7,351 nt of DNA from an uncultured Collinsella sp. (lineage in GTDB: Bacteria > Actinomycetota > Coriobacteriia > Coriobacteriales > Coriobacteriaceae). Both the position numbers and the translations under genes were made by a program. This document shows, piece by piece, positions 1 through 7,124 of this stretch. The stretch spans positions 1 through 7,351 of the forward strand of contig CABUWD010000098.1 in the NCBI GenBank assembly GCA_902495155.1, in the 5' to 3' direction. The notes under the pieces were generated by a model. That model did no database searches and was not told the origin of the DNA. It was given only the letters and a program-made list of their open reading frames with translations. The number at the start of each line of letters is the position of its first letter. Within the stretch, counting starts at the first letter, position 1.

Positions 1-1373
1 AGCGCTACGACTTGCTGCGCGATCTTTCGACCATTCAAGCGCGTTGGGATGCTGGCCGCGCAAAGAAGGTCAACCCCTTGCGCGCCGCCATCGACCGCAT
101 CCAAATGCGCACGCTGCCTATTAAATGCCTGGAGACGGGCGTTGCCTGGGTTCTGTTCGAGGTGCTGGAGCATCTGTTCTCTCAATCGGCCCAGCTCAAC
201 GTGCTCGATTATCGCCTACTCTACGTGGTGATGATCGGCACGCTGTATGGCTTGGACTTTGGCTTGGTCGCAGCACTGCTGGCTTCGATTGGCCTGGCGG
301 CGAGCTACTTTACTCAGTACGGCTATACCTTCCAGGGGCTGTTCTACGAGCCGTCCAACTGGCTGCCGTATATTGCGTACTTTGTGGTGGGTGCCGTGTG
401 CGGCTATGTGCAGCTGCGCAACAGCGAAGCCATTAGGGCGGAGCGCGATCAAAACGAGCTCGTGCGCAACCGCAATACGTTCCTTACGCAGCTCTACCAC
501 GACGCGATCGAGGATAAGCGCGCGTACAGGCGCCAGATCGTGGGTCGCCACGACAGCTTTGGCAAGATCTTTGCGGTGACGCAGGAGCTCGACGTGCTCA
601 ACCCACGCGACATCTATCGCAAGTGCTGCGAGCTTTTGGGCGAGATCCTCGAGAACGATTTCGTGGCGATCTACCATGTTTCGGGCGGGGCATTTGCACG
701 CCTGGTGGCAGCAAGTCCTGCGATTGCCGAAAATGCCGCACGCTCGCTCGCGCTTGAGCAGCTTGCACCTCTTTTGGGCGACGGGGGTCGTTCGAACCTG
801 TGGGTGAACCGCGAGCTGACGCCGGGGCTTCCCATGTTTGGATATGCGATCGAGCGCGACGGGGCACCCGCCGTGTTGATCTTTGTACGTAGTGCGGCCG
901 AAAACCAAATGACCCTCTATTATCAAAACCTGTTCCGCATCTTGTGCGGCCTGGTCGAAAGTGCGCTGGGCCGTGCCTTTGATTATGAGGCGGTGGCGCA
1001 GGATAAACGCTGCGTTGACGGCACTTGCGTGCTCAAGCAGGCTGCCTTTGGCCAAGAGCTCGCGGCGGAGCAGGCGCTGGCAGATAGCAAGATGGGGAGT
1101 TTTTTGCTCCTGCGCGTGGTACCGGGCATGGAACCTGTCGGCGAGCTGGTGGGCGCAATTGGGTCGGCAATTCGCGAGAGCGACGCGGCGGGCTTGGTCG
1201 ACGGCGACGTGCTCTACCTGCTTATGCGCCAGGCAAAGGCGTGCGATCTGCCCATTATCCGCGAGCGCCTGAGCGCAAAGCATATTGCGGTGGAGCCCGT
1301 CGACGGCGAGGACATCGTGGCGCTGCTGCAGCACATCGCTTACACCGGTGACGGTGAGGGGGGTGCCGCTTGA
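1..1373 (+). CDS. pelD: PelD-like c-di-GMP receptor of Pel polysaccharide synthesis (5'-partial)
   Basis: Membrane receptor that should switch on Pel synthesis when it binds cyclic di-GMP. Residues are counted from the TTG at 12. Four hydrophobic segments (about 38-56, 67-82, 83-100, 117-135) are followed by a charged helical linker (140-180), a GAF-like domain (about 185-325) and a degenerate GGDEF domain (about 330-445). This is the PelD architecture. The GGDEF signature is replaced by D-G-D-V-L at 397-401, so cyclase activity is not expected. Five residues before it, R388-E-S-D391 matches the RxxD inhibitory-site motif that PelD uses to bind c-di-GMP. The frame is open to the left edge (R-Y-D precede the TTG) and no ribosome site precedes the TTG, so the true start lies upstream; the first full codon in the window is at 3. 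Its stop overlaps the pelE start. The family call is confident; the N-terminal extent is unknown. Confidence 0.85.
   Translation, partial: RYDLLRDLSTIQARWDAGRAKKVNPLRAAIDRIQMRTLPIKCLETGVAWVLFEVLEHLFSQSAQLNVLDYRLLYVVMIGTLYGLDFGLVAALLASIGLAASYFTQYGYTFQGLFYEPSNWLPYIAYFVVGAVCGYVQLRNSEAIRAERDQNELVRNRNTFLTQLYHDAIEDKRAYRRQIVGRHDSFGKIFAVTQELDVLNPRDIYRKCCELLGEILENDFVAIYHVSGGAFARLVAASPAIAENAARSLALEQLAPLLGDGGRSNLWVNRELTPGLPMFGYAIERDGAPAVLIFVRSAAENQMTLYYQNLFRILCGLVESALGRAFDYEAVAQDKRCVDGTCVLKQAAFGQELAAEQALADSKMGSFLLLRVVPGMEPVGELVGAIGSAIRESDAAGLVDGDVLYLLMRQAKACDLPIIRERLSAKHIAVEPVDGEDIVALLQHIAYTGDGEGGAA
1173..1214 (+). other. RxxD c-di-GMP binding site and degenerate GGDEF motif within PelD
   Basis: These codons encode R-E-S-D, five spacer residues, then D-G-D-V-L. 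Laid over a normal diguanylate cyclase (RxxD, five residues, GGDEF), the inhibitory site keeps both the Arg and the Asp, while the active-site loop has lost the first Gly and the Glu-Phe. This is the pattern of a receptor, not an enzyme. The alignment was made by eye. Confidence 0.75.
1356..1372 (+). promoter_or_regulatory. Ribosome binding site and TTG start of pelE
   Basis: GAGGGGGG at 1356-1363 lies six bases before a TTG at 1370-1372. The TTG shares TG with the TGA stop of pelD (TTGA overlap). The good Shine-Dalgarno match and the 4-base overlap are why the non-ATG start is preferred. Confidence 0.75.
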
Positions 1374-2275
1374 TCTCGCTTGTCGTTGCTGCCGTCTTGC
1401 TGCTGATTCATGCGCTGGTTTGCCTGATGCTGTGGACGCTCATGAAGCTGGGCCTGCTGCCGGTGCGCGGGCACATGCTGGCTGTGATAGTGCTGGTGCC
1501 GCTGTGGGGCCCGTTGCTGGTGGTTCTGCTATCGGTCCGCAGCGCGGTGTTTGGCGAGGGGCTGAAAGAGTCTGCGCTGGAGTCGCTGCGCTTCAACGAC
1601 GACCTGCATCGCAGTATGTCGGTACCGAGTGGTGAGGACGATGCAGGCGTAGTGCCGCTCGAGGAGGCGCTCATCGTCAACGACCCGGCATACCGGCGCC
1701 GCCTAATGCTCTCCATGCTCACCGAGGAGCCCGACGCTTACCTGGCGCAGCTGCAGGCGGCTAAGCTTAACGACGACGTTGAGGTGGCGCATTATGCCGC
1801 GACGGCGGTGGCGCAGATCTTCAAGGAGTCCGACCTTAAACTGCAGCAGCTGGAGCGTGCCTTTAAGACGGACCCGAGCGCGCAAAACCTCAACGAATAC
1901 TGCGATTTTCTTGGTGAATACTTGGACTCGGGCTTGGCTGAGGGGCGCGTGGCTCAGATTCAGCGCCAACAGTACGCGCGCCTGCTTGCGCGTCGCTGCG
2001 AGCGCGAGGATACCCTTGAGCTGCGCATTCGATACGCGACGGCGCTGGCCGATGTCGGACAGATCGACGAGGCGCAGGCCGTGACCGACCAGCTGGTGAT
2101 AGACGTGCCCGAGGAGCAGGAGGTTTGGATGCTTTGCCTGCGTCTGGCCGTGATGCGCCGCGACGGTGACGTGGTCCACCGTGTGATCGACGCGATCGAC
2201 AATCAGCATGTGTATTTGAGTGCCGCCAACCGCGAACAGTTGGCGTTTTGGCGCGACGGGGAGGAGGCCAGATGA
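1370..2275 (+). CDS. pelE: PelE, membrane-anchored TPR-like protein of Pel synthesis
   Basis: Inner-membrane component of the Pel synthesis complex. In the family it is a membrane hairpin carrying tetratricopeptide-like helices, thought to scaffold the other synthesis proteins. The 301-residue product begins with two hydrophobic segments (about 3-25 and 36-55) joined by a short basic turn. From about residue 104 it is a run of amphipathic helices. The segments N104-D-P-A-Y-R-R-R111 and E138-V-A-H-Y-A-A-T145 look like the PelE-type motifs I know, and the last third has TPR-like helix pairs rich in Ala, Leu, Glu and Arg. It is a little shorter than Pseudomonas PelE (about 330 residues). It starts with TTG inside the pelD stop and ends in an ATGA overlap with the next gene, so it is translationally coupled on both sides. 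Its place between PelD and the deacetylase supports the call. Confidence 0.85.
   Translation: MISLVVAAVLLLIHALVCLMLWTLMKLGLLPVRGHMLAVIVLVPLWGPLLVVLLSVRSAVFGEGLKESALESLRFNDDLHRSMSVPSGEDDAGVVPLEEALIVNDPAYRRRLMLSMLTEEPDAYLAQLQAAKLNDDVEVAHYAATAVAQIFKESDLKLQQLERAFKTDPSAQNLNEYCDFLGEYLDSGLAEGRVAQIQRQQYARLLARRCEREDTLELRIRYATALADVGQIDEAQAVTDQLVIDVPEEQEVWMLCLRLAVMRRDGDVVHRVIDAIDNQHVYLSAANREQLAFWRDGEEAR
2260..2274 (+). promoter_or_regulatory. Ribosome binding site and ATG start of the deacetylase gene
   Basis: GGAGG at 2260-2264, repeated as GGAGG at 2263-2267, precedes the ATG at 2272-2274, which overlaps the pelE TGA (ATGA). An upstream GTG at 2248 in the same frame has no such site and would add eight unusual residues, so 2272 is the better start. 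Confidence 0.8.
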
Positions 2276-4152
2276 GCGTGGTGCAACATATCCGCGACCG
2301 TGCAGGCCGCTTTCGTTGGATGGGGCTGCTTGTAGTGTGGGCTGTTTTTATCGTCATGGCCGCCGTGCTGCTGATCGAACGCGCCGGCGTGCAGTACAGC
2401 GCTGGACAGCACAAGCTGGGCATGCTCGCCGCCAACGACGCGGTGCCGGCCTCCTCGGCAATCTTTGGCCAAAAGCCCACGTGCCTGGTCATTACCGATT
2501 CCGATCAAGCTGGCGTCGAGGACGTAAAGGAACAGTTCGACCAGATCCTGCTCGACATGAAGATCGCGCACCGCGACGTGGACCTTGCCCTGGATGGTGC
2601 GGATGCCATTCCCTCGCTGACCTCCTTCGATCGCGTGATTTTGCTCATGCCGTCGCTCGATAGGCTCAGTACGCACCTGAGCGACATTATGAGTTGGGTG
2701 AGTGCGGGCGGTTCGCTTATGCTCGCCATGCCGCCGGATAACTCGAGCTATCTGCAAGTGATTGCCTCCAAGCTTGGCATTGAATCGGCCGGATATGACT
2801 ATGTAAAAGCCGAAAGCATTGTGCCGAGTGAGGACTTTATGCTGGGCGGGGGAGAGCGCTACGAGCTCTCGGACCCCTTTGATTCGTCGCTTTCGGTATC
2901 GCTGCGCGAGACGGCGCGTGAGTGGGCTAAGACTGGCGATGCGGGCGCCCCACTCATTTGGTCTAATGACTGCGGTAGCGGGCGCACCGTGGTGTGCAAT
3001 ATCGGTATCTATGACAAGGTCATGCGCGGTTTTTACGCCGCGGCGATCAGCTTACTGGGTGATGCCACGGCCTATCCGGTCATCAACAGCGCCGTGTTCT
3101 ATTTGGACGACTTTCCTAGCCCCGTGCCCTCGGGTGATGGTACTTATATCAAGCGTGACTACGGCCTTTCCATTGCGGATTTTTACACCAAGGTCTGGTG
3201 GCCCGATCTGCAAAAGCTCGCGCAAAAATACGGCATTCGCTATACCGGCGTGATGATCGAAAACTACGAGGACGCGGTCAACCAGACCGAGCCCGCGCGA
3301 CAGGCCGATACCACGCAGTTCCGCTATTTTGGCGGCATGCTGCTGCAGATGGGCGGCGAGCTGGGCTTTCACGGCTACAACCATCAGCCGCTTGCGCTCT
3401 GGGACACCGACTATGGTACGTTGTACGTCTACAAGACCTGGAAGAACAAAGAGACGCTCGTCGCTTCGCTCAACGAACTTATCGCGTTTCAGGACGAGGT
3501 CCTGCCCAATGCTCATGGCTCGGTTTACGTGCCGCCGTCGAATATCCTTTCGGCTCGCGCGCGCAAGCTTATCGGTACCGATGTTCCGCGAATTAAGACC
3601 ATTGCCAGTACGTATTTTGAGGATGGCACCGACCTGCCGTACGTGCAGGAGTTTGGCGTGGCGAGCGATGGCATTGTGGAGCAGCCACGTATTGTCTCGG
3701 GCGGCATGGTCGACGATTCCTATATGCGGCTGGCAGCCGTGTCCGAGCTCAACATGCACTACGTGAGCACGCACTTTATGCACCCGGACGACCTTTTGGA
3801 CCCCGATCGCGGTGCCAAGGAGGGCTGGGAGGTCTACAAGGGCGGCCTGGTCGACTACCTGGAGTGGCTTACCAAATCCGCGCCCGACCTGCGGCACCAG
3901 ACGGCGTCGGAGTGCTCCGGTGCCATCCAGCGTTTTTCGTCCGTGACGGTGAACGTTGATACCAGCGCGGATGCCTGGACGCTCAGCCTGGACAATTTCC
4001 ACGACGAGGCGTGGCTCATGTTCCGCGCCAATAATGGCGAGCCGGGTGCGGTGACGGGTGGCGAACTGACGCACCTTCCGGGCAATCTGTATCTGCTCAA
4101 GGCCACGGACAAGACGGTGACCATTGCGCGCAAGGAGGGTGGCGATAAATGA
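2272..4152 (+). CDS. pelA: Membrane-anchored PelA-type polysaccharide deacetylase (DUF2194-like)
   Basis: Predicted to remove acetyl groups from the Pel chain outside the membrane, filling the PelA deacetylase role. The 626-residue product has an uncleaved-looking N-terminal anchor (about 16-35, no lipobox), then an alpha/beta region (about 65-260) that may be flavodoxin- or amidotransferase-like. A deacetylase-like barrel follows: Y277-L-D-D280-F-P-S with a candidate catalytic and metal-binding Asp pair, H367-G-Y-N-H371 as an HxxxH zinc motif, Y419-V-P-P-S-N424 in the place of the usual R-P-x-G segment, and T500-H-F-M-H-P-D-D507 as a late His motif. The C-terminal part (about 560-626) looks like beta strands. 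Pseudomonas PelA is about 950 residues; the missing part corresponds to its N-terminal glycoside hydrolase. The DUF2194 assignment is from memory of the family's style. Activity is inferred, since the motifs differ from textbook CE4 enzymes. Confidence 0.75.
   Translation: MSVVQHIRDRAGRFRWMGLLVVWAVFIVMAAVLLIERAGVQYSAGQHKLGMLAANDAVPASSAIFGQKPTCLVITDSDQAGVEDVKEQFDQILLDMKIAHRDVDLALDGADAIPSLTSFDRVILLMPSLDRLSTHLSDIMSWVSAGGSLMLAMPPDNSSYLQVIASKLGIESAGYDYVKAESIVPSEDFMLGGGERYELSDPFDSSLSVSLRETAREWAKTGDAGAPLIWSNDCGSGRTVVCNIGIYDKVMRGFYAAAISLLGDATAYPVINSAVFYLDDFPSPVPSGDGTYIKRDYGLSIADFYTKVWWPDLQKLAQKYGIRYTGVMIENYEDAVNQTEPARQADTTQFRYFGGMLLQMGGELGFHGYNHQPLALWDTDYGTLYVYKTWKNKETLVASLNELIAFQDEVLPNAHGSVYVPPSNILSARARKLIGTDVPRIKTIASTYFEDGTDLPYVQEFGVASDGIVEQPRIVSGGMVDDSYMRLAAVSELNMHYVSTHFMHPDDLLDPDRGAKEGWEVYKGGLVDYLEWLTKSAPDLRHQTASECSGAIQRFSSVTVNVDTSADAWTLSLDNFHDEAWLMFRANNGEPGAVTGGELTHLPGNLYLLKATDKTVTIARKEGGDK
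4132..4151 (+). promoter_or_regulatory. Ribosome binding site and ATG start of pelF
   Basis: AAGGAGGG at 4132-4139 is a near-perfect Shine-Dalgarno sequence nine bases before the ATG at 4149-4151. The ATG overlaps the TGA stop of the deacetylase gene (ATGA). It is among the strongest ribosome sites in the window, which fits high demand for the synthase subunit. Confidence 0.8.
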
Positions 4153-5576
4153 GAATCTGCTTGGTGCTCGAGGGTTGCTACCCCTATGTGCACGGCGGCG
4201 TATCTACCTGGATGCATGGCTATATCCAGGCCATGCACGAGCATGAGTTTGTGCTATGGGTGATCGGCGCACATGCTGCCGACCGCGGCAAGTTTGTCTA
4301 CGAGCTGCCCGGCAACGTGGTCGAGGTGCACGAGGTGTTCCTGGACGCTGCCCTGCGGCTTTCGGGCGAGCAACACGAAGCCAGTTTTAACGACCGTGAG
4401 CGCGAGGCGCTACGCCGCCTGGTGTCGCTCTCCAATCCGGACTGGGACGTGCTGTTCGATATCTTCCAGCGCCGTCGCGTGCATCCGCTCTCGTTTTTGC
4501 AGAGCCGCACGTTTATGGATATCTTCCGCGACGTGTGCCTGGCAGAGTACCCCTACACGCCCTTTGCCGACGCATTCCACACCATGCGCTCTATGCTGTT
4601 GCCGGTGCTCTACCTGCTGGGCAGCGAGGTGCCGGTTGCCGATGTGTACCACGCTATCTCGACCGGCTACGGCGGCCTGCTCGCCTGCCTGGGCTCAAGC
4701 GTTCACCATGCGCCGGTGCTGCTCACCGAGCACGGCATCTATACCCGCGAGCGCGAGGAAGAGATCATTCGCGCCGACTGGGTGGTGCCGTCGTTTAAGG
4801 ACCGCTGGATTCGCTTTTTCTACCTTCTTTCGGAGGAGATCTACCGCCGCGCCTTCCGTGTGACGAGTTTGTTCCATAACGCCCGCAAGACGCAGATCGA
4901 TATGGGCTGCGATGCGGACAAATGCCTGGTCATCCCCAACGGCATCCAGTTCGATCGCTTTAAGGATATTCCCTTAAAGATCGATGACGGCTGGGTGGAC
5001 ATTGGCGCGGTGGTGCGCCTGGCGCCCATCAAGGATGTCAAGACCATGATTTATGCCTTCTTTGAGCTGCACGAGCGCCTGCCCAAGGTGCGCCTGCACA
5101 TCATGGGTGGCGTGGACGACGAGGAGTACGGCGCCGAGTGCCACGCGCTGGTCGAAACCCTGGGCGTGCGTGACCTGATCTTTACCGGCCGCGTCAACGT
5201 GGTCGAGTACATGGAAAAGCTCGACTTTACCATTTTGACGAGCATCTCCGAGGGCCAGCCGCTCAGCGTGCTGGAGTCGCTTGCAGCGCGCCGTCCCTGC
5301 GTGACGACTGAGGTGGGCTGCTGTCGCGAGCTTCTCGAAGGCGCCCCGGGCGACGACTTTGGCGTGGCGGGTTTTGTGACGCCGCCAATGTATCGCAAGG
5401 GCTTGGCCGATGCCATGGAACGCATGTGCACAAGCCGCGCTCGTCGCATTGAGATGGGGGAGCGCGGCCAGCGTCGCGTTGCCACGTACTTCTTGCACGA
5501 GCAGATGCTCGCCAACTATCGCGCGCTGTACGACGAGACGGCGCAAGCGTTTGACCTGCCCAGAGAGGGGGAGTAG
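4149..5576 (+). CDS. pelF: PelF, cytoplasmic GT4 glycosyltransferase of Pel synthesis
   Basis: Polymerises the Pel chain in the cytoplasm from UDP-activated amino sugars. The 475-residue product opens with M-R-I-C-L-V-L-E-G-C-Y-P-Y-V and then a glycine-rich G-G-V-S-T-W turn, the hallmark start of PelF (DUF3492-type N-terminal half). E194-H-G-I-Y-T-R-E-R202 is the conserved segment that closes this half. The C-terminal half is a GT-B nucleotide-sugar domain with I262-P-N-G-I266, a G-R-V-N-V-x-E-Y-M segment, and E368-G-Q-P-L-S-V-L-E376, the E-x7-E motif of GT4 retaining transferases. No membrane segment is seen. It is slightly shorter than the Pseudomonas protein (about 507 residues), with every expected motif intact. 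ATGA coupling upstream and a 3-base gap to pelG place it in the middle of the operon. The donor (UDP-GlcNAc or UDP-GalNAc) cannot be read from the sequence. Confidence 0.93.
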   Translation: MRICLVLEGCYPYVHGGVSTWMHGYIQAMHEHEFVLWVIGAHAADRGKFVYELPGNVVEVHEVFLDAALRLSGEQHEASFNDREREALRRLVSLSNPDWDVLFDIFQRRRVHPLSFLQSRTFMDIFRDVCLAEYPYTPFADAFHTMRSMLLPVLYLLGSEVPVADVYHAISTGYGGLLACLGSSVHHAPVLLTEHGIYTREREEEIIRADWVVPSFKDRWIRFFYLLSEEIYRRAFRVTSLFHNARKTQIDMGCDADKCLVIPNGIQFDRFKDIPLKIDDGWVDIGAVVRLAPIKDVKTMIYAFFELHERLPKVRLHIMGGVDDEEYGAECHALVETLGVRDLIFTGRVNVVEYMEKLDFTILTSISEGQPLSVLESLAARRPCVTTEVGCCRELLEGAPGDDFGVAGFVTPPMYRKGLADAMERMCTSRARRIEMGERGQRRVATYFLHEQMLANYRALYDETAQAFDLPREGE

Positions 5577-5582
5577 CCGGTG
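5563..5582 (+). promoter_or_regulatory. Ribosome binding site and GTG start of pelG
   Basis: GAGAGGGGGAG at 5563-5573 overlaps the last codons of pelF and stands six bases before the GTG at 5580-5582. The protein then reads V/M-A-G-I-G-F-E-L, the conserved PelG N-terminus, which fixes this start. Confidence 0.8.
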
Positions 5583-7124
5583 GCCGGAATCGGTTTTGAG
5601 CTCAAGCGCCTGTTTAGGCGCAAGGGTCTGTTTGCCACGATGCGCGCCTATGGCTACGCTGGCATTGTGTGCACGGGCCCCATGCTGCTGGGCGTGCTGC
5701 TCCAGGTGGGTATCTTGGTGCTGTGCGGTCTGTGGGGTGTGGGCCGTGCCAACCAAGATCTGCTGGTGTGCATGGTGACCTATACGCTGCTGGCGTCGCT
5801 CACGCTCACGAGTTTTTTCTCTATGCCGGTCACGCGCTTTTTGGCCGACATGCTCTTTGCCGAGCGCGAGGATGAGATCCTGCCTTCGTTTTGGGGGTCT
5901 AATGCCATCATGCTCGTTGCGGGCACCGTGCTCTACGGCGTCTTTTTGCTGTTCTCGGGCGCCACGCTGCTGCAGGGACTGCTGTGCCTGTGGCTGTTTA
6001 ACATTATGATCGTCAACTGGAACGGCATGAGTTACCTCACGGCCATCAAGGATTACCGCGGTATCCTATGCAGCTTTGCGGTTGCCATTGGCGTGGCGTG
6101 CCTGTGCGCCCTGGCCGCGCTGGTGCTGGGGCTGCCGCCGGTCGAGGGCCTTTTGGCGTCAATTGCTCTGGGCTACGGCGTCATGCTCGCCTGGGACGTG
6201 GTGCTGCTGTACCGATATTTTCCGCAGAGCGAACGCAGCCCCTGGCTCTTTTTGCAGTGGCTCGATCAGTTTATGCCGCTGGCGCTCACGGGCCTGTTTA
6301 CCAACCTGGGGCTCTTTGCGCACCTAGTGATTATTTGGGCCGGTCCCATTGGCGTGCAGGTCAAAGGCTTGTTTTATGGCGCGCCCTACCACGATGTGCC
6401 GGCGCTCATCGCATTTTTGACGATCCTGGTCACGACCGTCAACTTTGTGGTCTCGGTCGAGGTCAACTTTTATCCGCGCTACCGCGACTACTACAGCCTG
6501 TTCAATGACGGTGGCGTGGTGGGCGACATTGTGGTGGCCGAGGAGGAGATGCTCTCCACGCTCAACAGCGATCTTCGCTTTTGCGCGCTCAAGCAGCTGT
6601 TTGTGACCGCGACGGTCATTTCGCTCGAGACCACGGTGCTCTCGGCCTTGCCGCTGGGTTTCAACAACCTTATGCACGGGTATTTCCGTACGCTGTGCGT
6701 GGGCTATGGTCTGTATGCCGTGGGCAATACGGTGATGCTCATCTTGCTGTACTTTACCGACTACAAGGGGGCTGTGCTGGCCTCGGGCCTGTTTGCCGGT
6801 GTTGCCGGGCTGGCGACCGCCGTGTCGTTGCTTTTGCCGCAGCAGTTTTACGGCTTTGGCTTTTTGTTGGGTGCGGCGGTGTTTTTTATCGTGGCCCTGC
6901 TGCGGCTCGATACCTATACCGCCAACTTACCGTATCGTATCCTGAGTCAGCAGCCCATTGTGGCGACCGACAAAACGGGTCACTTTACGGAGTTGGGCCG
7001 CTTGCTCGAACGTGCCGAGCAGCGCTATGAGGAACGCCGGCATAAGGGTGAGCCGCATGGCGCTTTTGAGCGCACGGCGGTCCGTGTGTATCGCAACCAT
7101 TGGGGAGGTTCTGATGACCGATAG
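5580..7124 (+). CDS. pelG: PelG, polytopic Pel polysaccharide transporter
   Basis: Integral membrane protein thought to carry the growing Pel chain across the cytoplasmic membrane; it is distantly Wzx/MOP-like. The 514-residue product starts with M-A-G-I-G-F-E-L-K-R-L, the family signature, followed by Y-G-Y-A and a G-P-M segment entering the first helix. I count twelve hydrophobic segments, near residues 25-50, 60-82, 104-122, 127-146, 160-183, 188-211, 226-248, 270-292, 334-355, 362-386, 392-414 and 420-440. After the last comes a charged, soluble tail of about 70 residues. Pseudomonas PelG is about 456 residues, so most of the extra length may be this tail. The GTG start lies three bases after the pelF stop, and the 3' end overlaps the next gene by 11 bases. 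With no PelB or PelC nearby, PelG is probably the only membrane passage needed, as expected in a single-membrane cell. Confidence 0.92.
   Translation: MAGIGFELKRLFRRKGLFATMRAYGYAGIVCTGPMLLGVLLQVGILVLCGLWGVGRANQDLLVCMVTYTLLASLTLTSFFSMPVTRFLADMLFAEREDEILPSFWGSNAIMLVAGTVLYGVFLLFSGATLLQGLLCLWLFNIMIVNWNGMSYLTAIKDYRGILCSFAVAIGVACLCALAALVLGLPPVEGLLASIALGYGVMLAWDVVLLYRYFPQSERSPWLFLQWLDQFMPLALTGLFTNLGLFAHLVIIWAGPIGVQVKGLFYGAPYHDVPALIAFLTILVTTVNFVVSVEVNFYPRYRDYYSLFNDGGVVGDIVVAEEEMLSTLNSDLRFCALKQLFVTATVISLETTVLSALPLGFNNLMHGYFRTLCVGYGLYAVGNTVMLILLYFTDYKGAVLASGLFAGVAGLATAVSLLLPQQFYGFGFLLGAAVFFIVALLRLDTYTANLPYRILSQQPIVATDKTGHFTELGRLLERAEQRYEERRHKGEPHGAFERTAVRVYRNHWGGSDDR
7102..7116 (+). promoter_or_regulatory. 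Ribosome binding site and ATG start of the lipoprotein gene
   Basis: GGGGAGG at 7102-7108 lies five bases before the ATG at 7114-7116, inside the end of pelG. Later in-frame ATGs at 7126 and 7129 would leave 17 or 20 bases of spacing, so 7114 is preferred. Confidence 0.65.

Noticed and set aside
12..14. TTG at 12 as the true start of pelD
   Set aside because: There is no Shine-Dalgarno sequence in the eleven bases before it and the frame stays open to the window edge.
1100..1105. Run of six T within pelD as a possible slippage or frameshift site
   Set aside because: The frame is intact through it, no pseudoknot-like structure or alternative product is apparent, and a similar run occurs in pelG at about 5813-5818.
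216..1334. Long minus-strand open frame of 372 codons opposite pelD
   Set aside because: It is a mirror of GC-rich third-position bias in pelD. It has no ribosome site, an unnatural His/Arg/Ala-rich composition and no recognisable domain.
2248..2271. Upstream in-frame GTG start for the deacetylase gene
   Set aside because: It would add eight residues without a matching ribosome site. The ATG at 2272 has tandem GGAGG sites and the same ATGA overlap seen at pelF.
3052..4074. Minus-strand open frame of 340 codons opposite the deacetylase gene
   Set aside because: Same cause. The sense strand encodes a coherent protein with ordered motifs; the antisense product has none.
4974..5756. Minus-strand open frame of 260 codons spanning the pelF-pelG junction
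   Set aside because: It crosses two well-supported genes on the other strand, has a low-complexity His/Ala/Gln composition and shows no family features.
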